Positions 1 through 11,275 of a DNA stretch of 64,000 nt are shown here, piece by piece (the stretch's first letter is position 1; every line of letters starts with the position of its first letter). The position numbers were made by a program, and so were the translations under genes. Source of the stretch: Lycorma delicatula. Its lineage: Eukaryota; Arthropoda; Insecta; Hemiptera; Fulgoridae. Location of the stretch: contig NC_134456.1 in the NCBI RefSeq assembly GCF_047948215.1, positions 196,862,034-196,926,033 of the forward strand. Direction: 5' to 3'. A model generated the notes under the pieces. It saw only the letters and a program-made list of their open reading frames with translations. It ran no database searches and had not been told where the DNA came from.

Positions 1-4
1 AATC

Positions 5-764
5 ATGTGTAAGATATTTCTAATCAATAATAATAGGAGCAGGCTATCGGTGGATCTTTCGGTAGAGATGGTCACAAGAGGCAGTTTCAATTTTCTGGTG
101 GCCACGGAACCCAACATGTACTCGATGGCCAGGGATCAATGGTTACCCGACAGAAATGAGGATGTAGCCATTAGGAGAATCGTAGGCAACGTGGATCATA
201 GTTTATACCATAGAGAAGATGGCATTGTAGCCATAGAACTAAATGATATAATAATTATCGGAATATATATCAGCCCGAATTGCGACATGGAGTTTTTTTC
301 AGCAGAAATTACTTAGCTTACAACAACTTATGACACGCTCCCGTAAAAGAACAGTCGTGTTGGGAGATTTTAACTGTAGGACTGCATTGGCTGGAGCTAC
401 CACCTCCAATGCTAGGGAAAGAGTTCTTGAGGAACTATTGGAGGCCACCGGGGCGTCCTGCATGAATGAAGGGACTGCCACGTACTGTGCGAGAGGACAT
501 GAATCGATCTTAGACTTAGTGTTAGTTGACGGCAGGTTGAATATTAATACAATTGATTTCGCAGTCCTCAATGAGGAAATCGGCAGCGACCATAAGGCCA
601 TTTCAGTCACTATTGGAGATCACCCTACAGGAACAAGACAGATACACATCAACCACCGATTGACCGACTTCCAGATCCACCGCGTAATCAGAAACGCGGC
701 AAATAAAATCATGAACTGCGCACAAATAGACCCGGTGATATTTCAAGACATCATCAAGGAATAA
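5..764 (+). pseudogene. R1-clade ORF2, endonuclease domain (broken)
   Basis: This is the APE-like endonuclease that would nick target DNA to prime reverse transcription. The first block (5-316) carries the glutamate of the ATEPN motif and the DRNEDVAIRR stretch. The second block (330-764) carries VVLGDFNCR and, near its end, GSDHKAI, the Asp-His pair of the active site. The two blocks are in different frames. The T7 run at 294-300 would keep the frame if it had six Ts, so a single extra T explains the break and could be a sequencing error. The second block ends at TAA 762-764, in frame with the reverse transcriptase, so the original protein was continuous. The N-terminus begins inside the window edge and may be incomplete. 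Confidence 0.88.
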
Positions 765-2901
765 ATGGCCAAGATACCGCAAAACAACAATAGACATCTT
801 CCGGTATACTGTTGGTCACTGGAAATAGAAGACCAAAGGAAGATAATGCAACGGTGTAAAAGAATTGCACAACGTTTACAAGCTAGAAACGGCATGATAG
901 AGGAAGGCAATCTAGCTGTAGAAAACTACAGACAAGCCAAAAAGAAATTGAACTTTCTTATAAAGCAAGCGAAAAGAAGTAAATGGCTGGAACTGTGCCA
1001 TGAACTTAATTCTGACCCCTGGAGCAAGGCATTTAAAATCATCACTAAACGTCTGAGCAAGCATGTGCCGACGTTGAGTAATGAAATGTCGGCACAACTA
1101 GTAAGAACATTATTCCCCAGAGCGGAAAATCCTAACAGATCAGTGATTGGTTGCGAAGGCGACAGGTTTACTCAGCAAGAGGTAATGGAGGCTATCGGCA
1201 AATTGAAGAATAAAATATGCCCGGGACCTGATGGCATAACAGCTGCCATCATTAAAGGTCTTGCAAAAATAACACCCTGGGAAATGGTGGACATTGCCAG
1301 CTTTGGCCGACAAAACAGGTGTTTTCCTGACTGCTGGAAGGCAGCCAGGACGGTCTTTCTCCCCAAGGCAAGACCAGTCAATGAAACAGGAGGTTATAGA
1401 CCAATTACGCTAATTAACAATATGGGGAAGGTCGTAGAAAGATTTATTGAAACCAGGCTTAGGAAAGAAATTGAGGAGAGGCAATGCTTACACCCAGAAC
1501 AGTACGGGTTTAGGAGAGGATGCTCTACTATAAGTGCTATTGAAATAGTTAAAAACTGGACTTTAACAACTAGAAGTGGATCCTGGAGAGTTAGGAAAAT
1601 TCCCCTCATGATTATGCTCGATATCAAAAACGCTTTCGGCACAGTACCGTGGATAGCTATGATAGAGGCCCTACAAAATATGCATATAAGTGACTATCTG
1701 ATTAATCAGATTAATCATTACCTGCATCTTAGGTTTATCGAAGTTAAAACGCTTGAAGGTAAAGCTATATATCAGGTGTTTGGAGGCGTTCCTCAGGGAT
1801 TCGTGCTTGGATCTATCCTGTGGAACGTCTTCTATGACGGGATTTTTAGATTAAATTACCCGGAAGGGGTATCAGTGGTCGGCTATGCGGACGACATAGC
1901 GGCTCTAGTGGAAGATAGAAATGTAGATATCGTAGAGGACAAAGCCAATCGAGCGCTATGTCTAATTGACGAGTGGCTGAAAAGAAATCAGTTGCAGATT
2001 TCCCTTAGGAAATCTTGTTGTATGGTTCTTGCTGGTAGAAGACCCATCAGGAACATAAATATAAACATTAGAGGAGAAAGAGTCATCGAAGTCAACGAAG
2101 CAAAATACCTTGGTGTTCTGCTAGACAAAAGCTTAAAATTTAGTAAACATGTCGATATGATTTGCAACAGGGTTACCCCCACCATTAAGGCCTTGAGGGG
2201 GCTTTTTCAAAATCATGGCACAACTAAGATGGAAATCAGGAGGCTGATAACGGCGGCCACTACATCGGCGTTATTGCATGCGGTCCCGGTATGGGGAAAT
2301 GCAATAAATACACAGAGAAATAAAACTAAACTAAAAAGTGTTCATAGACTCGCTCTTCTTAGGGTGGCTGCAGGCTACAGAACAGTGCCTCATGATGCGT
2401 TGTGTATAATAACAGAAGTTCCCCCTATTGATTTGCAAATTAGAGAGAGGACATTAAGAGCCACGGGACTTCCCAGAGATGAGACCATAGAGCTAATACA
2501 GCAAGAGTGGCAGAGTACGTGAGCGCACTCAAGAGTTAGGGATTGGACGAGAAGGCTAATCCCCAACATAAATACATGGGTTGGTAAGAGACTGGGTGAC
2601 GTGAACTTCTATAGCACGCAACTATTGACAGGTCCCATTTATTGGTCAATATTTATTCAAAATTAGGAAGAAGGCCACCCCACTATGCGTTTATTGTCAG
2701 GAGATCGACGATGTAGAACACACCATCTTCGCATGTCCCAGATGGGCTGATAATAGAAGGGAAATTTTAATTAATAGACTGACCCCTGATAATTTAATTA
2801 ATTGGATTGTGTATAGTCAGGAAAATTGGGACTGGTTCAAGAAGTTCGCGGGGGAAATTCTCCATATTAAAGAAGACGAAGACAGAAGACGGGGGTCGTA
2901 G
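765..2901 (+). pseudogene. R1-clade ORF2, reverse transcriptase and zinc knuckle (broken)
   Basis: The main open block (765-2522, 585 codons) holds a complete RT fold. It includes LPKARP near the fingers, EQYGFRRGCST, the first catalytic Asp in LDIKNAF (residue 286), a GVPQGFVLGS block near residue 345, and YADD at residues 374-377. The thumb follows, with YLGVLLDKSL. TGA at 2520-2522 interrupts the frame after QSEW-like text, but the same frame reads on as RVRDWTRRLIPNINTWVG. A shift near 2628-2650 then leads to a CCHC knuckle at about 2676-2735 (CVYC, then EHTIF and C) and a basic tail ending at TAG 2899-2901. The enzyme would copy the element RNA at the nicked target. The nonsense and frame changes make it inactive as read. 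Confidence 0.92.
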
Positions 2902-3350
2902 TTAAAGTAGGGAAGCGAGGACAGTCCCTCCGTGGAGGGCCCGCATGCTGAAGTGTGCGGGTTCCTGAGAAGGGAGGGAACTTCTGGGGAACTGTGGGGT
3001 AAAGTTAAGACCGAGTCCCGGCCGGCGGTGTCAGCCCTGCGGGTGCCTTGGTGCTTAGTGGGGTCGGTGCCGCCGGTTTGAGGCATGGTAAAAGATAAAG
3101 ACCGAGACCCGGTTCCCTGCTGAGGGGCTGAGGGACGGCGTTGCCGGACCTTGGCCATGAGGTGGGGGATTAGAGGCATGGCAAATGGAAAATAAAAGAT
3201 CCGAGACTGGGGGTGCTAACCTGCCGTGCCGGACGTGCTGCCGGTGGGTGGGGGACGCCTCCTTTGAGTATATGGACACTCTCCCCGACTGCGTATACTT
3301 AAATGGATATCCCACCGGGGGGGGGGGAGAAGGGGAAAATAAAAGGAGAG
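2902..3350 (+). other. 3' UTR of the R1-clade element
   Basis: GC-rich noncoding tail after the stop codon. It carries repeated cores of the form GACCGAG(T/A)CCCGG near 3010 and 3097 and a related core near 3200. It ends with a G-run and an A-rich stretch. The same text recurs at 5321-5565, and a related core occurs in the minus-strand element at 29.5 kb, so this is a family-specific tail and likely the region recognised by the element's RT (inference). Short ORFs here on the minus strand are chance readings of GC-rich DNA. Confidence 0.8.
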
Positions 3351-3529
3351 GGAATTAAAGTCTATGAAAGCTTTCAGCCTTCAGGTGACGTGAAGGCTGC
3401 AGCACCAGAAGGCGCTGAGTGTCGCCTCCTGCTATAGGACAATCTTCGCAAAGGCTGCATGTGTGGTGGAAGGCATCCCCCCCCCCCCCAACTGAATTAT
3501 AGGACAATTGAATTTTGAAATGAGCCAGT
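3351..3529. other. GC-richer spacer with a C-run
   Basis: No ORF or known motif is recognised. It contains GAAGGCTGCAGCACC-like text and a run of about 12 C near 3478-3490. It may be more 3' UTR sequence of either neighbouring retroelement; the boundary is not clear. Confidence 0.3.
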
Positions 3530-4038
3530 TTTTAACGGGTTACGGATCGTCCAACTTCTACCTATACGTCCGAGGAAGGCACTCGTCGGACGCGTGCATT
3601 TACAGGTAGTGCGATACACCGGAACACATAATTTTCAGCTGTAGCCGATGGGCCACGCAATGAGAGAGGTAACAGAAGCGTTGGGAGAAATAACCGCTGC
3701 TAAGATTTTCACATTCACAATCTGGAGAATTGGTCTTCCATTACGAAAATGATCACGATCATGAAGATGAAGACAGACGAGGAGGTAACGGCGTAGGACC
3801 GCCTGCGGTGCTACTAGGTTGGTGCCCTTCCTTGCCGGAGTATCTGCCTATGATGATGGCTGCATGACTCCAACGACAGCTGCCTCGACGACACACCATA
3901 ATGGGATCCCCTTATACACTCATGATGCAGTGTAATTTCAAATATTTTGAGAAAGCGATGGGTAGGAGGAGGGGTTTTAGTCGGTGAAAGCCCGTCATAC
4001 GGTGGCTAATAGAGCTTTCCCCTCTTTCGAAAAAAAAA
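3530..4038 (+). mobile_element. 5'-truncated relic of a second R1-like family
   Basis: Near 3568-3665 one frame reads HSSDACIY, a stop, then DTPEHIIFSCSRWAT, which is the C-terminal CCHC knuckle of R1-clade ORF2 with the second cysteine position damaged. Downstream is a UTR with GGGGTTTTAGTCGGT near 3971, a form common in R1-clade tails, ending CTTTCCCCTCTTTCG and A9 at 4030-4038. The same terminal text precedes an A-run at 51.75 kb. Only the last part of ORF2 and the 3' UTR remain, as expected for 5' truncation during insertion. Confidence 0.7.
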
Positions 4039-5320
4039 GTATTATTGTAACGTGAAATTGTGTAAATGTAAAGGAAATAAATTTGTTCTACCTTACGTGC
4101 TCTCATTAACATTCTAAATTCCGCACACGTATTTGCACTCCTTCAAATTGTGTCATGTTCGTTAGATATTAATTTACATTATTCAGTTATATGTAGTATT
4201 AATTTTTTATACCAGTACTCTATTCAGGGTTATAAATTATAAGAAGGTTTATGAATTATATAAACATTACGTTTTAACTGAAATAAATTGAAATGTGTTT
4301 TATATATTTCATTCATAAAAAATCTCTTAATATCCAAATAGAGTTTCAACAAAATAATTGTATTTAATTAAGCGATTAACTAGGCAGTAATTATCACCTA
4401 AAAATTTTATTTTCATAGCAATTCGTAGCGTGTTTTAATTGATCTTTGGCACGCTATTAACCCTCAATTGTTTTTATGTAAAAAAATTGAACAGAATCGA
4501 TCACTTGTATTAAAATAAAAAATAACTTTTCAACTATTGTTGTGGTTTTAACTTTTGAGGTCGGTACCAAATTAAAACAACTACTCGTAACTTATTAAAC
4601 CTTAATTAAGCACCAAATTCATAAAATCTAATTTTAAGTAGTAAATTTTTACAATTTTAGAGCGGTTTTGTCAATTTAAAATTTTTAATTACACGTTTTA
4701 TATATCTTAGTATCATTTTTATTTAAAGTATTAAAAAAATCTGATATGGACACCACATGACTTCCTTGTACGCCTATTAAATTACAAATGCAATTTTTTT
4801 GCTGCATTTTATTTAAACTTATACTGGTTAAACTTTATATAACCAATATAAAGGAAAAGTACATAGGATTATAGTGGAAAGGTTAACGGACAAGTGTTTA
4901 AACTTTTGTGAGATTTGGTCAACGGATTACATTTTTATTACGTTTTTTTGGTTACGAAGCCATTTAGCTTATAGAAGAATATAAGTACTGGAGAAGTGTT
5001 TTTTTGGACAGTTAATAAGTTTTCAAGAGGAAGGGTTCAAGAAACGTACGTAAAGTTTCATTTGATTTGGTGAACTGGAAAATTATTTATAAATATTTAA
5101 AATAATTTATAGGTTAAACATTGGCAGGACAATACAGGCCTGTCAATAGAAGTAAACAACAAATTAGAAAATATTTCGTTGTTTGCTGTAAGACAAGTGA
5201 AAAATGTTTTCTAAGTCAAACTGCTCAGTTATTAGGGAAATTTCAAACCTTAATAACTTTTGAACGGGTGCGTTTAGAACGAAATCCTTTACGAGATTAC
5301 GAGAGTACGAGAGGTTTGAG
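4039..5320. other. AT-rich DNA without recognised gene
   Basis: Low-complexity AT-rich sequence. The short ORFs here have no protein-like motifs. Nothing supportable was seen. Confidence 0.5.
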
Positions 5321-5565
5321 GGAAATGGCATAAAGACCGAAACCCGGTTTCTGTCGGCGGGGATGGGGAACGGCATAGCCGGGCTTTGCGGGAATTAGAG
5401 GCAGGCAAGAAAAGATCTAGTACGGGACCTGCCGTCCTGGGTGTAAAACCGGTGGGCGGGAAGACCGCCTTAGAGTCAAAAGACACGTCTCTGGGCCGAG
5501 TATACTTAATTGGATGTCCGGCCCAGGGATGTAGGGGAATAAAAAACAAAAACGAAAAAAAAAAA
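5321..5565 (+). mobile_element. 3'-UTR-only copy of the R1-clade family
   Basis: The stretch matches the tail of the element at 1-3350 in order: AAGACCGAAACCCGGT, a GCCGG(G/A)C block, a GGTGGGCGG block, AGTATACTTAA(T/A)TGG, then an A-rich end with A11 near 5557-5567. It is a severely 5'-truncated insertion carrying only about 245 bp of 3' UTR. The 5' junction lies near 5310-5321. Sequence divergence from the first copy is considerable, so it is an older or sister-lineage insertion. Confidence 0.8.
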
Positions 5566-5934
5566 GGAATTCACTAAATGGAATAGTTTAATTATTATTA
5601 TTAAGTTATATTTATGCAGCACACCTGAAATCCAAAACCTTTGTTAATCAGCAACTCCATACCTTTTCTTCGACCAGAATCACTTCCCCATAACAACAAG
5701 AAAATGATGTCATTTGAATGATACTTACATTTTTATTAAATAGAAGTAGGAATTCGAAAGATAGATAAGTATTTTGAAATTAATAATTTACAAATCATTC
5801 TTATAAAAGAAAATAATTTTTCTAGTAAATATAAATTTTTTTAAAAATATTATTTGAATTCATACATCAACATTAATTAATGAAATAATTCTCAACAATC
5901 ACTTTAAACTGAGTATAATTCAAAAAATCCCTTT
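5566..5934. other. AT-rich DNA without recognised gene
   Basis: Nothing supportable was seen beyond AT-rich sequence between two repeats. Confidence 0.5.
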
Positions 5935-6728
5935 CGGCACGCCGGAAGGCGGAGGTAGATTTTACCGGTCCTAAGTAGGAGACAAAAATGATCTCCACCT
6001 TAAAGTTAAGAAGAACTTAAAATATACACAATACGACAGTGATGTATTTAAAAAACTTTTTCACGTGTTTAGCATACGACAAGCCCATCATACAATTCCA
6101 GCAACATTTTGGTCATCCCTTGCCGTAAGGGTTGGTCATATCAAAAATTGTTTCAGACAAACATTTTAGGTAATGTTTAGAGGCCTAACGACCACTTTAA
6201 ACCGATTCGATGCTGTGCCTATTAAGGGAGGTATGATTTTTGTCTTCAAAACCCCATTTTTCCACCCCCTGAACCGTTAGTTGGTTATATTAAAAAACTT
6301 TATTTTATAAGTTTTAGGCCCTTATCCAAAGAATTGTAGGAACTTTAAACCGAATTCGATATTTTACTTAAAAATTTTTTTTTCTCGAAAAATACGCCCC
6401 CACCACATTACCACCCTCACGGTTCGATTTTTCCCATTAACGAATTCAACCGGATTTTGAGTCGTTATATTTTATGTATCAATTTGAAAGTGATTGGAGC
6501 AAAATTACGGCAGTTATCGTGTTCACAAGAAATATATATATATATATATATATATACACAAGAGAAATATAAATATAAAAGAAATTAAATATATATATTG
6601 TTCGAATTCGACGTACTTACAGACGTCATGCCAAAACTAGTCAAAATGAATTCTGGTTGAAACCTGAAAACCGAAATTTTTTGTAATTGCAATACTTCTT
6701 TTACTTCGTACAAGGAAGTGAAAAGCAA
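5935..6728 (+). repeat. Hairpin-ended dispersed repeat, family P, long copy
   Basis: The right part (about 6610-6728) matches copies at 27.4 kb (inverted) and 46.3 kb: GTCATGCCAAAACTAGTCAA, then AAACCTGAAAACCGAAAT, then CTTCGTACAAGGAAGTGAAAAG at the end, where ACTT(C)C and GGAAGT can pair as a terminal hairpin. The left part has an internal near-repeat about 150 bp apart (ACTTTAAACCGATTCGAT and ACTTTAAACCGAATTCGAT) and a (TA)n block at 6532-6555. No coding capacity is seen. Probably a non-autonomous DNA element; class unknown. Confidence 0.6.
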
Positions 6729-7548
6729 AAACAACAATCCTCATATAAAAGGCCGTTCGCATAAAGGAAAAAACTTTCGTGATAAATAAAATGAATTAGA
6801 ATGTATCAAAATGCAAAATCCTAAATTTTCGAAATAAATTTCTTGAATTAAAGAACTATAAGAATGCCCTAAAAATACACGTAATCTAAACACGATATTA
6901 AAAAGTACACTGTAAGTAATAGAATAGTATAAATATGCAGTAACAATAACATACTTAGCGGCTAATGACAAAAATATTGAAAAATATCATCAGTTGCCTT
7001 AAATATATATTAAAAAGGGAATCATTTAAAAAAAAAGAAACATTTTCTTAAGAAAAATAATTTAACTGCAAAAACTAGAAAAAAACTGACTGCGAAAAAA
7101 TCTAAAAAATAAAATAAGCCTAATCAAAATCGATTCATTAAAGAATCGATTTTATTAAAGAACTCAATTTTATATTTCTGTTATCATTATAAGTCGTGAA
7201 TGTAAATTTTACTTACCGTTACTTTTGCTAGTTTTTTTAAAAATAGTATGACCGTCTGTTTACTAAGATCACTTTAATTAATTGTTCAAAATATATGAAC
7301 AAACAGGTCTTTATAATTCAGGCTATAAAACACTCACCATTAAAGAAATAACAGTTAATAATTTTTCTTAGGATGTTTGAAGTCTCTTATGTACTTAAGC
7401 AAAATTTTTTAACCTTATGCCGGCGGTTTCATCAGAATGATTTAACGTGCTCATTGTAAAATTGACATACTAGGGCTCTTTCTGGTCAGTTTTTTCCTTT
7501 CTCTTATTTTAATTGCTATACAATCTTCTTAAGTAGCAGCTTTAGTAG

Positions 7549-7588
<40 letters not shown>

Positions 7589-8467
7589 GCTTCTCTTCTA
7601 TATATATTAGCAGTCACATTGTACAAATATTCAATCATCATTAATGATTTGTCATAATTATAAAGTAATATGACGTTAATGTCTTAATATATCAGAATGT
7701 TTTATATATCAATAATTCTATTTAATAATGATGAAGTTATATAAAATATGAATGATAGTCAATTTTAAAATACAATTCAAAGTTCAATCAACATTTGTGT
7801 CTATAAAAAGCTAGTTCTTTTACGAAGTTTTCAAAAGTACAATTCTCAAACTTTATAACTGATTTTAAGCACTCCTGATGTTGGACTTCATGATTACACA
7901 CAAAATCCTACTATAAAAATTGGCCTAGATCCTTTATTATTGTAAATCGATCTATAATACTATATAAGATAAAGTTATTTCACATCTCAGATGAAATATA
8001 TTCAACGAAGTAAATAATTTTGGATGTAGACTAAAAGCATCTACGTAATTATAAAATACCAGTTAAATAAAAATGTTCTTTAGATTAAAAAAAAACGTCC
8101 TTTAGATTAAAAAAGATAAATACGTAAATAGAATTGCCGAGACTTTTATTTCAAATAAAGTTTTTTACTATACATATTTAATATAAACACATAAAAAAAA
8201 TTTATCATGAATCAAAATTTACACAGTTTTAATATTCAGGAGGTTTTAATATGATGATGATGATGCAAATAAAGCAGTATTAGTTTTATATCAAAATCTG
8301 TACTGAAATTTTCAATTGAATACGTATTTAAAAATTCATGAGAAAAAGATTATATTTTAACTAAATAATATAAAAAAGAGAGAGAAATATCTATGAATTC
8401 ACAAACAGGCATAAAAGAAGGCTCTCTTTTTTTTTAAATTCAAGAGGAAAATACAGATTGATTGAAC
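6729..8467. other. AT-rich DNA, one microsatellite
   Basis: No gene recognised. It holds the (TA)n block at 7551-7582. A GTAAGT-type donor sequence reads on the minus strand near 7210-7217, but the 46 bp above it has no good acceptor, so no exon is called. Confidence 0.45.
7551..7582. repeat. (TA)n microsatellite
   Basis: About 16 uninterrupted TA units. Confidence 0.95.
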
Positions 8468-8697
8468 TTAATTAAGAATTTTGCTAGCACAAGAAACGAA
8501 GGCGCTGTTGAGATTATGAACATCAAAATGCTTTCTCCTTCTTTTCTGAACGTCAACATCTTTGCTTCGTAGAACTGTGACTCTGTTCAGACTTTCTAAA
8601 CTCCGAAATGTCAATTTGGGAATTATGTAAACTAAGACATTTAATTCCTTTCGAATATGCAAATTAATATGACGCAAGATACGACAATTCGACAGCA
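8468..8697 (-). CDS. Candidate terminal exon or unassigned ORF
   Basis: On the minus strand an open frame of about 76 codons runs to TAA at 8468-8470. It is preceded by TTTTGTTAATTCAG, a usable acceptor at 8698-8699, after a modest pyrimidine-rich stretch. Read from the acceptor, the exon starts with two bases that complete a codon begun by one base, which is the phase left by the 88-bp exon at 23772-23859. The peptide has a basic RRRK cluster and mixed composition but no domain that I recognise. ORFs of this length do occur by chance in a 64 kb window, and the implied intron is 15 kb, so this is a weak call. It could equally be a chance ORF or a decayed transposon piece. Confidence 0.25.
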
Positions 8698-10688
8698 CTG
8701 AATTAACAAAACACTGCAGAGAAATTTTGAACTCTTTTCTTTAAATATAAAAAAATGAATTTCGATTAAAATACCTGAATAATATATTTATTTTCATCTT
8801 TAATTAAGAAAATATAACAATTCCACTTCTGTAAAATAATATTAATTTATATTTCCATGAATTTATTAATAATCAACGCAAATGGGAATGAAGTTCTATT
8901 CGTTAGAAAGGCATATTTTTAAAATTACCAGTTCGATATTCCTTTTAGTGGCTACAACATCCGTGCTTGATATTTTATGTTCTTAGATATGTACCGCGAT
9001 AACTTTGTTATACAGAATATATGAAGTACAGAATATATGAATGGGAGCCAATAATTCAAATGTTTGAAAACAAAGCTTCGCAAAATATGGCGTAAGACCG
9101 AGCAAAAATAGTGAATAGAGACGCAGTTATAAATAGATGCTCCAATCAATACGAGCACTATCTATAATTAACTGCACCGATAAATATTTGTGAACAACTG
9201 AACCACAAAATACAAAATTCTACATTGGACAATGATGTACCAATTATCAATTGTACCAATTATAGAAAAAAAAATGTTTATTCAATAACGTTACCAGATT
9301 AAAAGAAAAAAACTAAACATTTTCCATTTTATTTTGAAAAAAATTTCGTTAAGAATTATTATTGTACTAGCATTAAAAAAACTACTTTCCAGGCGGTTTT
9401 TCTTAATTTGGTTGCTATAATCTTTACATTTGTAGATGTTCTCACATAACTCACAAATATCTTCCAAAATAGCTTATCCATTCTGATAAATAACTTGAAC
9501 CTAATACTAGGTTTACTATTTTACATAAATATGACCATATCACCAAACTGTAGTTGGTTTTAAGCCTAAAAGTAAGCATCACACAAAATAAGGTGCCATA
9601 AACTAAAAAAGATCACACAGTTTTAATTCGGATCCAATTCGCATCCAGAAAAAATCAAAGCAACACATTTGTTGAAACAGAAATCAAGGATAAGCGAAAA
9701 TTGGGAACTTGGGATGATTTACCATTTACAGACTATGAAAAGAGAGAAAATTTCCCTCGAAAGTGTATTTCAAGATCTCTTTAAGGCAATATGTATGTAC
9801 CTTACCAGAGGGAGTATATATCTCAATGCTTTCAGAGACTGGAATATCTTTACCTAGGATAGAAGCGACGCATTAAAACAGTGATTTTACATCATTTTGT
9901 ATGATGTAGAGAAACATTTATCGCTTGTGTAAAGGCTGAGGATTCCTTAAGAATAATCATCTTTCTCCCATAGAATCATGTAGCATGTTAATAATTGAAA
10001 CTAAACTTTCAATTAGGTCCCCAATTGAGAATAAAATTTAACTGCACTTAAACTGAAAGATTCTGAGATTTAAATTTGAAATTAAAAGTGGCAATGAAAA
10101 CAAAAACCTTCAATCATGATTAAACTAAATCAGAAAGATAAGAAATTAAACAGAAATACTGCTAAAGATGAAAGCATACATTTGTGCAAAATTGTATTAA
10201 GAATAACGGTTTTATGACTTCAAACGACTACCAGTAATTAATACTTAAAAATCAATTTGTAAAAATTATATTGTAATATTTAGTTACAGTAACCGCCACT
10301 TAACGACGAACTTGGATGATCAGCTCGCACGTTACTGCTATAATACTCTTCTCTGAAACATTGGCACACCGTGATTTGTCATCTCTTAATAGCATAATTA
10401 TGATGCAATTGGAGTTTACGAAGCAATGTATTTTTATCTGTTTACAGTATTAAATGACATCATGTTTCAAACACAAAACAGTTATTTTGTTTTATATTTG
10501 TTTTTTGTTTGCTTTTCCATGTACATAAAGTTCAGTTCTACGGTTACAACTCTCAATACGGTTCTTTTGGCGTGTGTCGAGTATTTTGTTACAGTCAATC
10601 AATTTATGGCACGATATTTTGTAAAACGTTTTTATCATGGTATACGGTTCAAAAATTTTTAAAGTAGTTCGTTCACGTGCGAATAGTT
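8698..10688. other. AT-rich DNA without recognised gene
   Basis: No motif, repeat partner or convincing ORF was found. Short ORFs near 9.0, 9.7 and 10.4 kb have biased AT-driven composition. Confidence 0.45.
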
Positions 10689-10905
10689 ATGGCTGAATTT
10701 AAGTCTGTTGTGAAAGGTAAAACCTTCGAAAACAGGCGCGCGAAATCATAAACAACGTGGTTAAATTAATGAAGAAAGAATCTTTAGCTGTAAGAAAATT
10801 AAAAAATGACAAGCATTTTAATTGATATGTGTGAAGATAAAACTGCTGCTTCCTGTGACATTTCCAGGACTCAGGTCTCCCGCCGGAGATATCGACCTAA
10901 AGTTT
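10689..10905 (+). pseudogene. Possible N-terminus of a DDE transposase (decayed)
   Basis: From ATG at 10689 the text MAEFKSVVKGKTFENRR is followed, across frame changes, by EIINNVVKLMKKE-like and CDISRTQVSR-like stretches. Insect IS630/Tc1-like and related DDE proteins often open with a similar helix-turn-helix region containing 'REIINNV' and 'TGVSERTV' style motifs (family knowledge, from memory). The frame is broken several times and nothing of a catalytic core follows, because a dispersed repeat starts directly downstream. The assignment is tentative. Confidence 0.3.
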
Positions 10906-11275
10906 TATCAAAAAATTTCCTCATGTACGCGAGAACAAAATTTTATCAAAATCGGTTTATCTAGTCAAAAGTTATGAAACTTCAAACAACAAAGTACATC
11001 ATGCACGTCAACGTGTATGTATATGTACACGTCTTCTTCTTATATATACGTATGTATGTATGTATATGTACATACATATGTGCATGTAGAACGTACATGC
11101 ATGCATGTGGATAGGGAGTTACATACGAACCATACCTCCCCTTTCTTTTTTTTGTCTTTTGGGGTCCCTGGGTCATTAAACGTCGATAAATGAAAAATAA
11201 AACCACACCCCAGTTTTGACTGATTACCATACTTCCTTCCTGCAACATAGTTCTAGGGCTATGATGCCAAGAAAT
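10906..11275 (+). repeat. Hairpin-ended dispersed repeat, family Q
   Basis: Ordered similarity to 36430-36890: ATCAAAATCGGT-like text, a region rich in TACATAC/GTATG units, then GACTGATTACCATACTT followed by a hairpin-like end around TAGTTCTAGGGCTATG and an A-rich tail. The middle is expanded with short TATG/TACA repeats at about 11010-11110. No coding capacity. Confidence 0.5.

Larger units (their letters stand above)
1..3350 (+). mobile_element. R1-clade non-LTR retrotransposon, 5' end outside window
   Basis: An APE-type endonuclease, a reverse transcriptase, a C-terminal CCHC knuckle and a GC-rich 3' UTR follow each other on one strand, the ORF2 order of R1-clade LINEs. Wording such as LDIKNAF, YADDIAAL and the knuckle next to EHTIF-CPRW is typical of this clade (family knowledge). 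Four breaks are visible: a one-base shift in a T7 run near 294-300, in-frame stops at 762-764 and 2520-2522, and a shift near 2628-2650. The element is dead but little decayed, so fairly young. The 3' end is placed at an A-rich stretch near 3335-3350, after a run of G. ORF1 and the 5' UTR lie upstream of the window. Base composition is clearly more GC-rich than the flanks. Confidence 0.9.

Noticed and set aside
2817..3315. Minus-strand ORFs of 86-120 codons with Pro/Ser/Arg-rich products
   Set aside because: They lie antisense to the knuckle and GC-rich 3' UTR of the R1-clade element and have no motif.
7210..7262. Minus-strand exon ending in a GTAAGT donor
   Set aside because: There is no credible acceptor or pyrimidine tract upstream, and the frame contains a stop at the most likely start.
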